Shown here piece by piece: positions 34,881 through 43,117 of a stretch of DNA of 64,000 nt; position 1 is the first letter of the stretch, and every line of letters begins with the position of its first letter. The notes under the pieces are model-generated. The model was not told the origin of the DNA. It did not search any database and saw only the letters and a program-made list of their open reading frames with translations. The translations under genes were made by a program, and so were the position numbers. The stretch lies in assembly GCF_001618425.1 (NCBI RefSeq), contig NZ_BDCU01000041.1, positions 124,001 through 188,000 on the forward strand. Reading direction: 5' to 3'. This stretch comes from Nocardia fusca NBRC 14340. GTDB lineage: Bacteria > Actinomycetota > Actinomycetes > Mycobacteriales > Mycobacteriaceae.

Positions 34881-36722
34881 ATGGGCTTCATCACCGGGAG
34901 TCTTCCGCCGATCGATCCCGCCGAATTCCCGCGGCAACCATTTCTGGAACGAATTCGGGCCGTCACCACCCATTGGGTCGAATACGGATTCGGCGCGCCC
35001 AAAATTGTGCACAGCATCTATATCGCCAAATTGCTCGTTCTGTACATCGGTGGCGGAGTGGCCCTCACGACTCTGACGTCGGGTTTCGGACCGCTGGATA
35101 TCGGCAGCTGGTGGAACGCGCCCATCGTGTACCAGAAGTTGCTGCTGTGGACGGTACTGCTGGAGATGGCCGGGCTCGCCGGTTCATGGGGCCCGCTCGC
35201 CGGTCATTTCAAACCCATGACCGGCGGTATCCGCTATTGGCTGCGCCCCGGGACCATAAGGCTGCCGCCCTGGCCGGATCGAGTGCCCGGCACCGCAGGC
35301 GACACCCGGCGGGTGGTGGACGTGCTGCTCTATGCTGCGATCCTGCTCTGTCTGGTGTCGGCGGTCGCGCTGCCCGGTGTCCCTCCCCACACCGGCGATT
35401 CGGTGCTCGGGGCGGAAGGTGGCTGGGTACGACCGGAGCTGCTGTATCCGGTGATCGCCGGGTTGATCGTCCTCGGGCTGCGGGACAAAGTGGTGTTCAT
35501 CGCGGCGCGCGGCGAACAGTATCTGCCGGCGATGATCTTCTTCGCCGTCCTACCGGGCATCGATATGATCGTCGCGCTCAAACTGCTGATCGTCAGCGTA
35601 TGGGTGGGCGCGGGAGTGTCGAAGATCGGCCGCCATTTCGCGATGGTGGTGCCGCCCATGATCTCCAATACGCCGTGGCTGCCGTCCAGAGCTGTCAAAC
35701 GGCTGTTCTACCGAAACTTCCCCGACGATCTGCGTCCGTCCGTAGTCGCGGGCACGGTCGCGCATGTGCTGGGTACCTTCGTGGAGATCGTTGTCCCGCT
35801 GATCCTGCTGTTCTCCCGTCACCCGATGATCACCCTGCTCGGCGTCGCGGCCATGGTGGCCTTCCACCTGTTCATCCTGTCCACATTCCCGCTCGCAGTC
35901 CCGTTGGAATGGAACATACTGTTCGGCTGGGCGGCGGTCGTCCTGTTCATCGGCTTCCCGAACCAGGACGGTTTCGGTATCACCGACATGTCGGCGCCGT
36001 GGTTGCCGTTACTCATCGCGGCTGGGCTCATATTCTTCCCGATTCTGGGGAACCTGCGGCCCGACCTCGTCTCCTTCCTGCCGTCGATGCGCCAGTACGC
36101 GGGCAACTGGGCGGCAGCCACCTGGGCATTCGCACCGGGTGCGGAGGCCGAGCTGGACAAACACATTCCGCGTCCCGCGCCGATCACCCGCACCCAACTG
36201 CTCGACAGCTATCCGCCCGAGGTCGCCGATGTGGTCATGCACCAGCCGCTGGGGTTCCGGGCACTGCACTCCCAGGGGCGTGCGCTGCTATCGCTGATGA
36301 TCCGGCACCTCGGACCCGATATCGACCGGTACGCGCTGCGCGAAGCCGAGTTCAGCTGCAACAGTCTGGTGGCGTTCAATTTCGGGGACGGCCATCTGCA
36401 CGACGAGCGACTCATCAGCGCCGTACAGCGCCGGTGCAATTTCGCTCCCGGCGAGTTCCTCGTCGCATGGATCGAATCGCAGCCCATCCACAAGAAGACG
36501 CAACGTTATAAAGTGATAGATGCCGCGCTGGGTGTCATCGAAACCGGCACCTACCTCGTCGCCGACGCTGTCGCCGAACAACCATGGTTGCCCAACGGCC
36601 CCATCCCGTTCGCCGTGGAGTGGTCCCACGAAACCACCCTGCCCCGGACTCCGGCCGAGCAGGCCGAACCCCAGGAGCCGTCGATGCCCGCACCCCTACC
36701 CACGGCCGAGGCATCGTCGTGA
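34881..36722 (+). CDS. DUF3556 family transmembrane protein
   Basis: 613 aa (614 from the adjacent ATG 34878; the SD AGGAGG favours the second ATG). Eight or so hydrophobic segments between residues about 45 and 400 (for example LLVLYIGGGVALTTL, VVDVLLYAAILLCLVS, LLIAAGLIFFPILG), then a soluble C-terminal part ending in a Pro/Glu-rich tail. Such proteins occur in mycobacteria and relatives; function unknown. Its stop overlaps the start of the FAD-oxidoreductase (GTGA), so the two are translationally coupled, suggesting a membrane partner for lipid or isoprenoid oxidation. Confidence 0.8.
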   Translation: MGFITGSLPPIDPAEFPRQPFLERIRAVTTHWVEYGFGAPKIVHSIYIAKLLVLYIGGGVALTTLTSGFGPLDIGSWWNAPIVYQKLLLWTVLLEMAGLAGSWGPLAGHFKPMTGGIRYWLRPGTIRLPPWPDRVPGTAGDTRRVVDVLLYAAILLCLVSAVALPGVPPHTGDSVLGAEGGWVRPELLYPVIAGLIVLGLRDKVVFIAARGEQYLPAMIFFAVLPGIDMIVALKLLIVSVWVGAGVSKIGRHFAMVVPPMISNTPWLPSRAVKRLFYRNFPDDLRPSVVAGTVAHVLGTFVEIVVPLILLFSRHPMITLLGVAAMVAFHLFILSTFPLAVPLEWNILFGWAAVVLFIGFPNQDGFGITDMSAPWLPLLIAAGLIFFPILGNLRPDLVSFLPSMRQYAGNWAAATWAFAPGAEAELDKHIPRPAPITRTQLLDSYPPEVADVVMHQPLGFRALHSQGRALLSLMIRHLGPDIDRYALREAEFSCNSLVAFNFGDGHLHDERLISAVQRRCNFAPGEFLVAWIESQPIHKKTQRYKVIDAALGVIETGTYLVADAVAEQPWLPNGPIPFAVEWSHETTLPRTPAEQAEPQEPSMPAPLPTAEASS

Positions 36723-38173
36723 CGACTGCGGTCGTGGTCGGCGGCGGGCCCAACGGGCTCGCCGCCGCCGTTCATCTGGCCGCACAGGGTATCGAGGTTC
36801 AACTGCTCGAAGCCGCCGACCGGGTCGGCGGCGGTCTGCGGTCCAGTACCGACCTCACCGTCCCCGGGCTGGTGCACGATCACTGCGCGGCCATCCACCC
36901 GATGGGCGCAGGCTCACCGTTCCTCAGCCGTCTCGGCCTGGACCGCTATGGTTTGCGCTGGCGGTGGCCGGAAATCGATTGCGCGCACCCACTCGATCAC
37001 GGCCCTGCCGCACTGCTGTACCGTTCGCTCGCCGCCACCGCGGCGGGCCTCGGTGGCGACGAGACGCGGTGGCGCGGCCTGTTCGCGGGTCCGGTCGCCG
37101 ATTTCGAGCAGATATCATCGGAACTGCTTCGGCCGATCGTGCATCTGCCTCGTCATCCGCTGCCACTGGCGAAGTTCGGGATGAAGGCAGTATTACCGGC
37201 CGCCGCTCTCGCGCGTTGGTTCCGTACCCCACGCGCCAGGGCGTTGTTCGGCGGTATCGCCGCGCACGCGTTCTCCCGGCTGGACCTTCCCGCGAGCAGC
37301 GCGGTCGGTCTGATGATCGCCGCAACCGGGCACCGGCACGGCTGGCCGGTGGCCGAGGGTGGCTCCCAGGCCATCGCCACGGCTCTGGAACGGGTGCTGC
37401 TCGACAACGGCGGAAAGGTCGAGACGGGGATGCGGGTCCGCTCCGTGGCCGACCTGCCGCCGGCTGATATCGTGCTCCTCGACCTGCCCCCGCGCGGAGT
37501 GCTCGACCTGTTCGGCGAACGGATTCCGGGACGGATCGCCCGTGCTCTGGGCGCCTACCGGCATGGTCCGGCCGCATTCAAAGTCGATTTCGCCATCGAC
37601 GGTCCCGTACCGTGGCGCGATCCGGCCTGCCGCCGGGCCGGCACAGTGCATGTGGGCGGATCGTTCACCGAGATCGCCGCCGCGGAACGCCGGGTCGTCG
37701 CGGGGCAGCTACCCGAGAAACCGTTCGTGCTGGTCGGCCAGCAGTTCGTCGCCGACCCGACCCGTTCGGTGGGCGATATTCACCCGCTCTACGCCTACGC
37801 CCATGTACCGCACGGCTACACTGGTGACGCGACCGGGGCAGTAATCGCGCAGATCGAGCGGTTCGCCCCCGGCTTCCGGGAACAGATCGTGCACACGGTC
37901 TCGACTACGCCCGCGCACCTGGCCGAGCGCAACCCCAACAATATCGGCGGGGATATCGTCGGCGGCGCCAATACCGCCAGGCAGTTGCTCTTCCGGCCGC
38001 GGCTGTCCCCGGACCCCTATGCGCTCGGGGTACCCGGCGTCTTCCTGTGTTCCGCCGCCACCCCACCGGGCGCGGGCGCGCACGGTATGTGTGGCCGGCA
38101 TGCCGCGGAGTCGGCACTGAAGTACTTGCGGACCTCACATCGCTCGTCGACCAGGAAGAACACCTACCGATGA
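36719..38173 (+). CDS. FAD-dependent NAD(P)-binding oxidoreductase, phytoene-desaturase-like
   Basis: 484 aa from GTG 36719, which overlaps the upstream stop. Seen: dinucleotide fold VVVGGGPNGLAAAVHLAAQG (about 5-24), LLEAADRVGGG (about 30-40), DIVLLDLPPRGVL mid-domain and a C-terminal FLCSAATPPGAGAHGMCG FAD motif. This layout fits CrtI-type desaturases and related amine-oxidase-like flavoproteins. Possible role: dehydrogenation or isomerisation of a hydrophobic substrate held by the DUF3556 membrane protein. The stop overlaps the PucR start (ATGA). Confidence 0.85.
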   Translation: MTTAVVVGGGPNGLAAAVHLAAQGIEVQLLEAADRVGGGLRSSTDLTVPGLVHDHCAAIHPMGAGSPFLSRLGLDRYGLRWRWPEIDCAHPLDHGPAALLYRSLAATAAGLGGDETRWRGLFAGPVADFEQISSELLRPIVHLPRHPLPLAKFGMKAVLPAAALARWFRTPRARALFGGIAAHAFSRLDLPASSAVGLMIAATGHRHGWPVAEGGSQAIATALERVLLDNGGKVETGMRVRSVADLPPADIVLLDLPPRGVLDLFGERIPGRIARALGAYRHGPAAFKVDFAIDGPVPWRDPACRRAGTVHVGGSFTEIAAAERRVVAGQLPEKPFVLVGQQFVADPTRSVGDIHPLYAYAHVPHGYTGDATGAVIAQIERFAPGFREQIVHTVSTTPAHLAERNPNNIGGDIVGGANTARQLLFRPRLSPDPYALGVPGVFLCSAATPPGAGAHGMCGRHAAESALKYLRTSHRSSTRKNTYR

Positions 38174-39498
38174 CCCTCTCGCGCATACCAGCAGAACAAT
38201 GCAGACCGACACGGATACCGACGGCCGATGCCGAGGTCGTCGGCGTCATAGCCCAGGTCGCGCGCACGCTGAAATCACGCGAACACGAGATCAGCGCGGG
38301 CATGAGCGCTCTGATGGCGCACGAGATCGACCATCTCGACGACGACCCCGGGCTGGCCGAAATGCTCGAATCCAGTGTGCGCGGCAATGTCGCCACCGTG
38401 ATCGACGTCCTGCTCAACGATATTCCCGTCGATCATCTGCAACCCACCACAGCCGCCGTCGAGTACGCCCTGCGACTGGCCCAGCGCGATGTGCCCGCCA
38501 ACTCGCTGGTCCGGGCATACCACATGGGGCAGCACGAAATGCTCCGTATCTGTTACACCGAACTCGACCGCCGCGAACTACCCGCATCGCTGGCCCTGAC
38601 CGCGGTCAAACGGCTGACCGAGATCATCTACAGCTACATCGATTGGATCACACGATACGTCTTCGACGCCTACGAGGCCGAGCGCACGCGGTGGATGAAC
38701 GCCCGTGGCAGTGTACGTTCGTCCATCGTGCACAAGGCGCTCTCGGGCGATAGGCCCGATACCGCCGCATTCGAGCACGAGACCGGGTATCGGCTGAACC
38801 AGGCACATCTGGCGCTCATCCTGTGGCGGGAGGGGCCGGAACAGACCAGCACACTGAACCTGCTGGACAGCCAGGTGCGCGCGATCGGCCTGTCCCTGAA
38901 TACCGACGGCCCGCCAATCGTCACGGCCATCGACCGCCGGACAGTGTGGGCCTGGCTGCCGTTCGGCAGGCGTTCCGCGGTCACCGATACAACCGAACTG
39001 CGTGCGGGAACCGGACTCTCCGAGGGCATTCGGCTGGCCGCCGGGTTACCGGGCCACGGACCGGGCGGATTCCGCCGCTCGCATCAGCAGGCCCGAGCCG
39101 CCTACTTCATCGCGACGGTGCCCGGCGCACTGAACTCGTATCCCGGGATCAGTTTCGGCGACCCCGGCGTCGCGGTGGTCTCTCTACTGGCCAAGGATCT
39201 GGAGGCGATCCGGGTGTGGGTGCGCGAGGTGCTCGGGGATCTCGCCGAGGACAGCGACCAGGCCGCCACCCTGCGCCATACGATGAGCACCTACTACGCG
39301 ACCGGCGAGAGTCATGTGCAGACGGCCCAAGCCCTCACACTGCACCGCAATACGGTCAAGTACCGCATCACCAAGGCTGTCGAGACGACCCGCACCAGTG
39401 CGGGTCCGCACGACAAACTCGATATCGCACTGGCCCTGCAGGCGTGCCGTCTTCTCGGTGCGAGTGTGTTGCGCGGGGCATCCGAGGTCTCTTCCTGA
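38170..39498 (+). CDS. PucR-family transcriptional regulator
   Basis: 442 aa. N-terminal helical sensor region (about 20-180), GGDEF-like middle domain (about 190-330), and C-terminal helix-turn-helix around LTLHRNTVKYRITKA (about 388-402), the PucR/CdaR hallmark. ATG 38170 overlaps the stop of the oxidoreductase, so the regulator is made with the genes it probably controls. The 3' end overlaps a minus-strand ORF (39312-39794). Confidence 0.9.
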   Translation: MTLSRIPAEQCRPTRIPTADAEVVGVIAQVARTLKSREHEISAGMSALMAHEIDHLDDDPGLAEMLESSVRGNVATVIDVLLNDIPVDHLQPTTAAVEYALRLAQRDVPANSLVRAYHMGQHEMLRICYTELDRRELPASLALTAVKRLTEIIYSYIDWITRYVFDAYEAERTRWMNARGSVRSSIVHKALSGDRPDTAAFEHETGYRLNQAHLALILWREGPEQTSTLNLLDSQVRAIGLSLNTDGPPIVTAIDRRTVWAWLPFGRRSAVTDTTELRAGTGLSEGIRLAAGLPGHGPGGFRRSHQQARAAYFIATVPGALNSYPGISFGDPGVAVVSLLAKDLEAIRVWVREVLGDLAEDSDQAATLRHTMSTYYATGESHVQTAQALTLHRNTVKYRITKAVETTRTSAGPHDKLDIALALQACRLLGASVLRGASEVSS

Positions 39499-39794
39499 CC
39501 CACCAGGTCCACGGTCCGACCCACCGGATCCCACGGTGAAACCAGGGTGTCGGAATCCGCTGTGCGGTAGGCGATCAGGTTCTCGCCGACCACCGCACCC
39601 GAACCGTCCCGCAGCCTCGTGTGCCGAATGCGCAGGTGACCGGCCGGCACGGTAAAGACCTCGGCGAGAAAGGGGTGGGCGCCCGCGTCGACGTCGAACG
39701 ACGGCAGCACATCGCCCACGAGCGTCGATCCCGCGATCTGCTGGAGAAGGGTGGTGGTCGACCCGTCTCCGTACACGAGCATTCTCACTGTCAC
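39312..39794 (-). CDS. Small protein with chorismate-lyase/UTRA-like wording, probably truncated
   Basis: 160 aa from GTG 39794, which follows the crotonase stop by 3 bp, so it is the last gene of the CoA-transferase operon. Residues about 15-85 (LLQQIAGSTLVGDVL, FLAEVFTVPAGHLRIRHTRLR and VGENLIAYR) resemble the chorismate lyase/UTRA fold. The last 60 residues lie antisense to the PucR gene, are Cys- and Arg-rich and look non-native. So the true gene seems cut short where it meets the PucR gene. Fold call is tentative. Confidence 0.4.
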   Translation of the reverse strand: MTVRMLVYGDGSTTTLLQQIAGSTLVGDVLPSFDVDAGAHPFLAEVFTVPAGHLRIRHTRLRDGSGAVVGENLIAYRTADSDTLVSPWDPVGRTVDLVGQEETSDAPRNTLAPRRRHACRASAISSLSCGPALVRVVSTALVMRYLTVLRCSVRAWAVCT

Positions 39795-39797
39795 CGA

Positions 39798-40589
39798 TCA
39801 CTCGGCGCGCAAGCGCACCGGTTCACTCCCCGTCCAGCGCGGCGCCCGCTTCTCCGCGAACGCGGCCGGACCCTCCTGGGCGTCGGCGCTGCGGTAGGCA
39901 CGGGCACACGCGTGCCGTGCCGATTGCAGGGCGGCCGAACGACCCATTTCAGTTGCCACCATGACGGTTTCGCGGGCCGCTCGCACCGACAGCGGGGCAC
40001 CCGCCAGTACGGTTGCGGCCAGGTCGAGCGCGGTGTCCAGCAGGTCGGCGGGCTCGGCCAGCCGGTTCACCAAACCGATTTCGTAGGCCCGTGCCGCGGT
40101 GATCGGGGTCCCGGTGAGCAGGATCTCCATCATGATGCGCTGCGGGATCATATGGATCAGCGGCGCGGCCCACGGCGAACTGCGCCCCACCTTCACCTCG
40201 GTCACCGCGAACCTGGCGGTGGTACTCGCGACACACAGATCGCAGGCCTGGGCGATCATCCAGCCGCCCGCGAACGCGGCACCGTTGACCGCGGCGATGG
40301 TGGGTTTGGACAGTTCGATCGTGTCGTACGGAACGGGGAACATATCCCGGGGCGGTTCGGCCATACCGGTTTCCACCATTTCCCGGAGGTCACCGCCCGC
40401 GCAGAACGCCTTCGCACCGGCGCCGGTGAGTATCGCGATCCGCAGCGCCGGATCCCGCTCGAACCGGTCCCAGGCGGCGAAGAGCCCCGCCCGGACCTCT
40501 GCGGACAGGCAGTTGCGGGTCTGCGGACGGTTGAGGGTGATGACCGCGATCCCGTCGTCGCGGGCGTCGAAGAGTACGGCGTCTTCCAT
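39798..40589 (-). CDS. Enoyl-CoA hydratase/isomerase family protein
   Basis: 263 aa crotonase. Seen: TLNRPQTRNCLS (about 18-29), AFCAGGDLRE (about 61-70), VNGAAFAGGWMIA (about 101-113) and VTEVKVGRSSPW with Glu131 as the second catalytic Glu; the first Glu position reads Met instead. It abuts the CoA-transferase upstream (0 bp) and forms an operon CaiB, CoA-transferase, crotonase. Its C-terminal region is the parent of the fragment at 34280. Confidence 0.9.
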   Translation of the reverse strand: MEDAVLFDARDDGIAVITLNRPQTRNCLSAEVRAGLFAAWDRFERDPALRIAILTGAGAKAFCAGGDLREMVETGMAEPPRDMFPVPYDTIELSKPTIAAVNGAAFAGGWMIAQACDLCVASTTARFAVTEVKVGRSSPWAAPLIHMIPQRIMMEILLTGTPITAARAYEIGLVNRLAEPADLLDTALDLAATVLAGAPLSVRAARETVMVATEMGRSAALQSARHACARAYRSADAQEGPAAFAEKRAPRWTGSEPVRLRAE

Positions 40590-41849
40590 CTAAAAACCTC
40601 GCTGCTCGATACGATGCGCGGTGCGCGCCAGGTCGTCCCGGAAATCGGGGTGGGCGATACCGATCAGGCGCCGGGCACGTTCGGTGAGGGTGCGCCCGGC
40701 CAGTTCGGCGGCGCCGTATTCGGTGACCACGATGTCGACCTCGCTGCGCGCAGTGGTGACCGGACCGGACAGCGCCGCGGCGATCCGGCTGACGGTGCCG
40801 TTCTTCGCAGTAGCGGGTAGCGCGATGATCGAGCGGCCGCCGGGTGAGCGCAGGCCGGCGCGGACGAAATCCACTTGGCCGCCGGTGCCGCCGATGTAGC
40901 TCTCGCCGGATTGTTCGGCGTTCACCTGACCGGTCAGGTCGACCTCGAGCGCCGAGTTGAGCGTCACCAGGTTCTCGACCTGTGCGAGTATGGCGGCGTC
41001 GTGGGTGTAGGACGTCGCACACATGTGCACGGCCGGATTGCGGTGCGCGAAATCGTAGAGCCGCCGGGTGCCGATGAGCGCACCGGTGATAGATACGCCC
41101 CGGTCGATCCGCTTCCGCGCGTTGGTGATCACCCCCGCTTCCACGAGGTCGACCAGCCCGTCGCCCATCATCCCCGAATGGACACCGAGGTCGCGGCGGT
41201 CGCCCAGCGATCGCAACACCGCGTCGGGAACGGCGCCGACTCCGGTTTGCAAGACCGCGCCGTCGCCGATGAAGTCCGTGATGTGCCCGGCGATGGCCTC
41301 GTCCACGGCCGCGATCGCCGCCGAGGGCACCTGTACCGGTGAGCGCGATACCGCGATGGCGCAGTCGATCTCGGAGGCGGCCAGCGATTCGCCGAATGTG
41401 TAGGGCACCTGATCGTTGATCTCGGCGATCACCACGCGGGCGCGCGAGACCGCGGCCCGGACGTAGTCGCTGATCAGCCCGAAACTGTGCCGGCCCGCAC
41501 CGTCGGCCGGACTGACCTGGACCAACGCCACATCGCAGCCGAGTTCCCCGGTTTCGATCATCGACGCCACCCGGCCGATATGGCAGGGCACGATATCGAG
41601 TTCATGGCTTCTGGTCAGACTGCGCAGCGCGCCGATGGCGCCCATACTCGACAGGGTGAAAGACCGGCTGACGCCGGGCGCGAACTGTCCGGAGAAGCTG
41701 GTGGCGGTGAAGGCGGACAGTTTCCCGATCCCGGGCCCCTGTTCGATGAGCGCCTCGATGAGCGTGGTCGGTTCGCCGCAGGCTTGACCGATGACGATCC
41801 GATCTCCGGGACGCAGCCACTCGGCCAACTCGATCTCAGCGCCGGTCAT
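40590..41849 (-). CDS. Acetyl-CoA hydrolase/transferase family protein (4-hydroxybutyrate-CoA-transferase-like)
   Basis: 419 aa class-I CoA-transferase. ATG 41849 overlaps the CaiB stop (TGA 41846-41848), showing coupling. Seen: DRIVIGQACGEPTTLIEAL (about 15-33), FTLSSMGAIGALRSL (about 64-78), AVLQTGVGAVPDAVL, and SGESYIGGTGGQVDFV with RSPGGRSIIALPAT. Moves CoA between acids or hydrolyses the thioester. Its N-terminal third is duplicated as a decayed fragment at 34390-34556. Confidence 0.88.
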   Translation of the reverse strand: MTGAEIELAEWLRPGDRIVIGQACGEPTTLIEALIEQGPGIGKLSAFTATSFSGQFAPGVSRSFTLSSMGAIGALRSLTRSHELDIVPCHIGRVASMIETGELGCDVALVQVSPADGAGRHSFGLISDYVRAAVSRARVVIAEINDQVPYTFGESLAASEIDCAIAVSRSPVQVPSAAIAAVDEAIAGHITDFIGDGAVLQTGVGAVPDAVLRSLGDRRDLGVHSGMMGDGLVDLVEAGVITNARKRIDRGVSITGALIGTRRLYDFAHRNPAVHMCATSYTHDAAILAQVENLVTLNSALEVDLTGQVNAEQSGESYIGGTGGQVDFVRAGLRSPGGRSIIALPATAKNGTVSRIAAALSGPVTTARSEVDIVVTEYGAAELAGRTLTERARRLIGIAHPDFRDDLARTAHRIEQRGF

Positions 41850-43036
41850 GCCGAACCCCCGCCATTGCGATCCGCCGGACCAGGTTCCGGTTCGCGCGGC
41901 GGAGCTGCCTCTGCCAGCACTTCGCGGGTGTGCGCGCCGAGCCGGGGCGCGGGTCCGGCCACCCGGCCGGGGGTGCGGGAGAACCAGGTCGGTGGGCCGG
42001 GGAAACGCATCGGGCCGTCGGGGCTGTCGACGGTTTCGAAGAAGCCGGCCGCGTTCAGGTGCGGGTTGTCGAACAGATCGTCGAGTGTCTGCACTGGCGC
42101 CGCCGGGATGTCCAGGGAGTTCAGCAGTTCCAGCCACTCCGCGGTGGTGCGGGTGCGGAAGGTTTCGCGCAGGTGGGCGTAGACCGTGTCGATGCAGCGG
42201 GCGCGTTGGGCCAGCGTCGCGAATTCCGGGCCGTTCCATGCCGGGCGAACCGCGTCGACGAACGCGATCCACTGTTTGTCGTTGTAGACGAGCGCGGAGA
42301 GGTAGCCGTCCGCGGTGCGATAGGGGGTGCGTTCGGGGGTGACCACGCGCGGGTATGCAGCACTGCCGAGCGGTGGGTCGAAAAGTTTGCCGTTGGCGTG
42401 CTCGACCAGCATGAAGGCGGCCATGGTTTCGAACATCGCGACTTCCACCTCCTGTCCCTCCCCGGTCCGCTCGCGATGGAACAGGGCCATCGTGGTGGCG
42501 TAGAGGGCGGTCATTCCGGCGATCTTGTCGGCCATGATGGTGCCCACGTACCCCGGTGTGCCGGTGAGGAGTTCCTGTACGTGCGGGAGTCCGCATTCGG
42601 CCTGGATCGTGTCGTCGTAGGCGGTGCGATCGGCGTCGGGGCCGCGCCGGCCGTAGCCGTAGCAGTTGGTGTAGACGATCGCCGGATTGATCGCGGCGAC
42701 CTGCTGGTAATCGAACCCGAGCGCGGCCACGGCCTTACCGCGCATGGAGTGGATGAACACATCGGCGCCGCTGATCAGTTCGCGCAGCGCGGTTTTGCCC
42801 GCCGGCTCGCGCAGATCGAGCACCACACTGCGTTTCCCGCGGTTGACGTTGACGAACACCCCGGCCATTCCCGGTTCCGGGCCCACCGAGATATGGCGAG
42901 TGTTGTCCCCGGCCGGCGGCTCCACCTTGATCACATCCGCGCCCATATCGGCCATGATCTGGGTGCAGTAGGGACCCATCACCATCGCCGTCAGATCGAT
43001 CACCCGCACCCCGGCCAGCGGCCCTGTGTGCTGCAT
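41846..43036 (-). CDS. CaiB/BaiF family CoA-transferase
   Basis: 396 aa class-III CoA-transferase. ATG 43036 was preferred (GAAGGTAGG upstream); ATG 43051 would add five residues. Seen: PLAGVRVIDLTAMVMGPYCTQIMADMGADVIKVE (in two parts, about 6-39), NRGKRSVVLDL (about 66), and TAYDDTIQAECG carrying the active-site Asp. Substrate unknown. First gene of the minus-strand operon ending at 39312, divergent from the ligase at 43118 with an operator between. Confidence 0.9.
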   Translation of the reverse strand: MQHTGPLAGVRVIDLTAMVMGPYCTQIMADMGADVIKVEPPAGDNTRHISVGPEPGMAGVFVNVNRGKRSVVLDLREPAGKTALRELISGADVFIHSMRGKAVAALGFDYQQVAAINPAIVYTNCYGYGRRGPDADRTAYDDTIQAECGLPHVQELLTGTPGYVGTIMADKIAGMTALYATTMALFHRERTGEGQEVEVAMFETMAAFMLVEHANGKLFDPPLGSAAYPRVVTPERTPYRTADGYLSALVYNDKQWIAFVDAVRPAWNGPEFATLAQRARCIDTVYAHLRETFRTRTTAEWLELLNSLDIPAAPVQTLDDLFDNPHLNAAGFFETVDSPDGPMRFPGPPTWFSRTPGRVAGPAPRLGAHTREVLAEAAPPREPEPGPADRNGGGSA

Positions 43037-43083
43037 ACGCCCTACCTTCACCGGGCCGGCCGAACGAATCGGCGGCTATCTGA

Positions 43084-43103
43084 TGAATCTTTGTAAGGAT
43101 AGT
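43084..43103. promoter_or_regulatory. Second-class operator (AATCCT-N4-AGGATT), imperfect copy
   Basis: AATCTT-TGTA-AGGATA core at 43086-43101, aligning base for base with the perfect palindrome at 55041-55060. It ends 15-16 bp before the GTG start of the ligase, the same distance seen at 55 kb, so it would cover the core promoter. It could also act on the divergent CaiB gene 47 bp away. Confidence 0.45.
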
Positions 43104-43117
43104 GATATCAAGTATGG

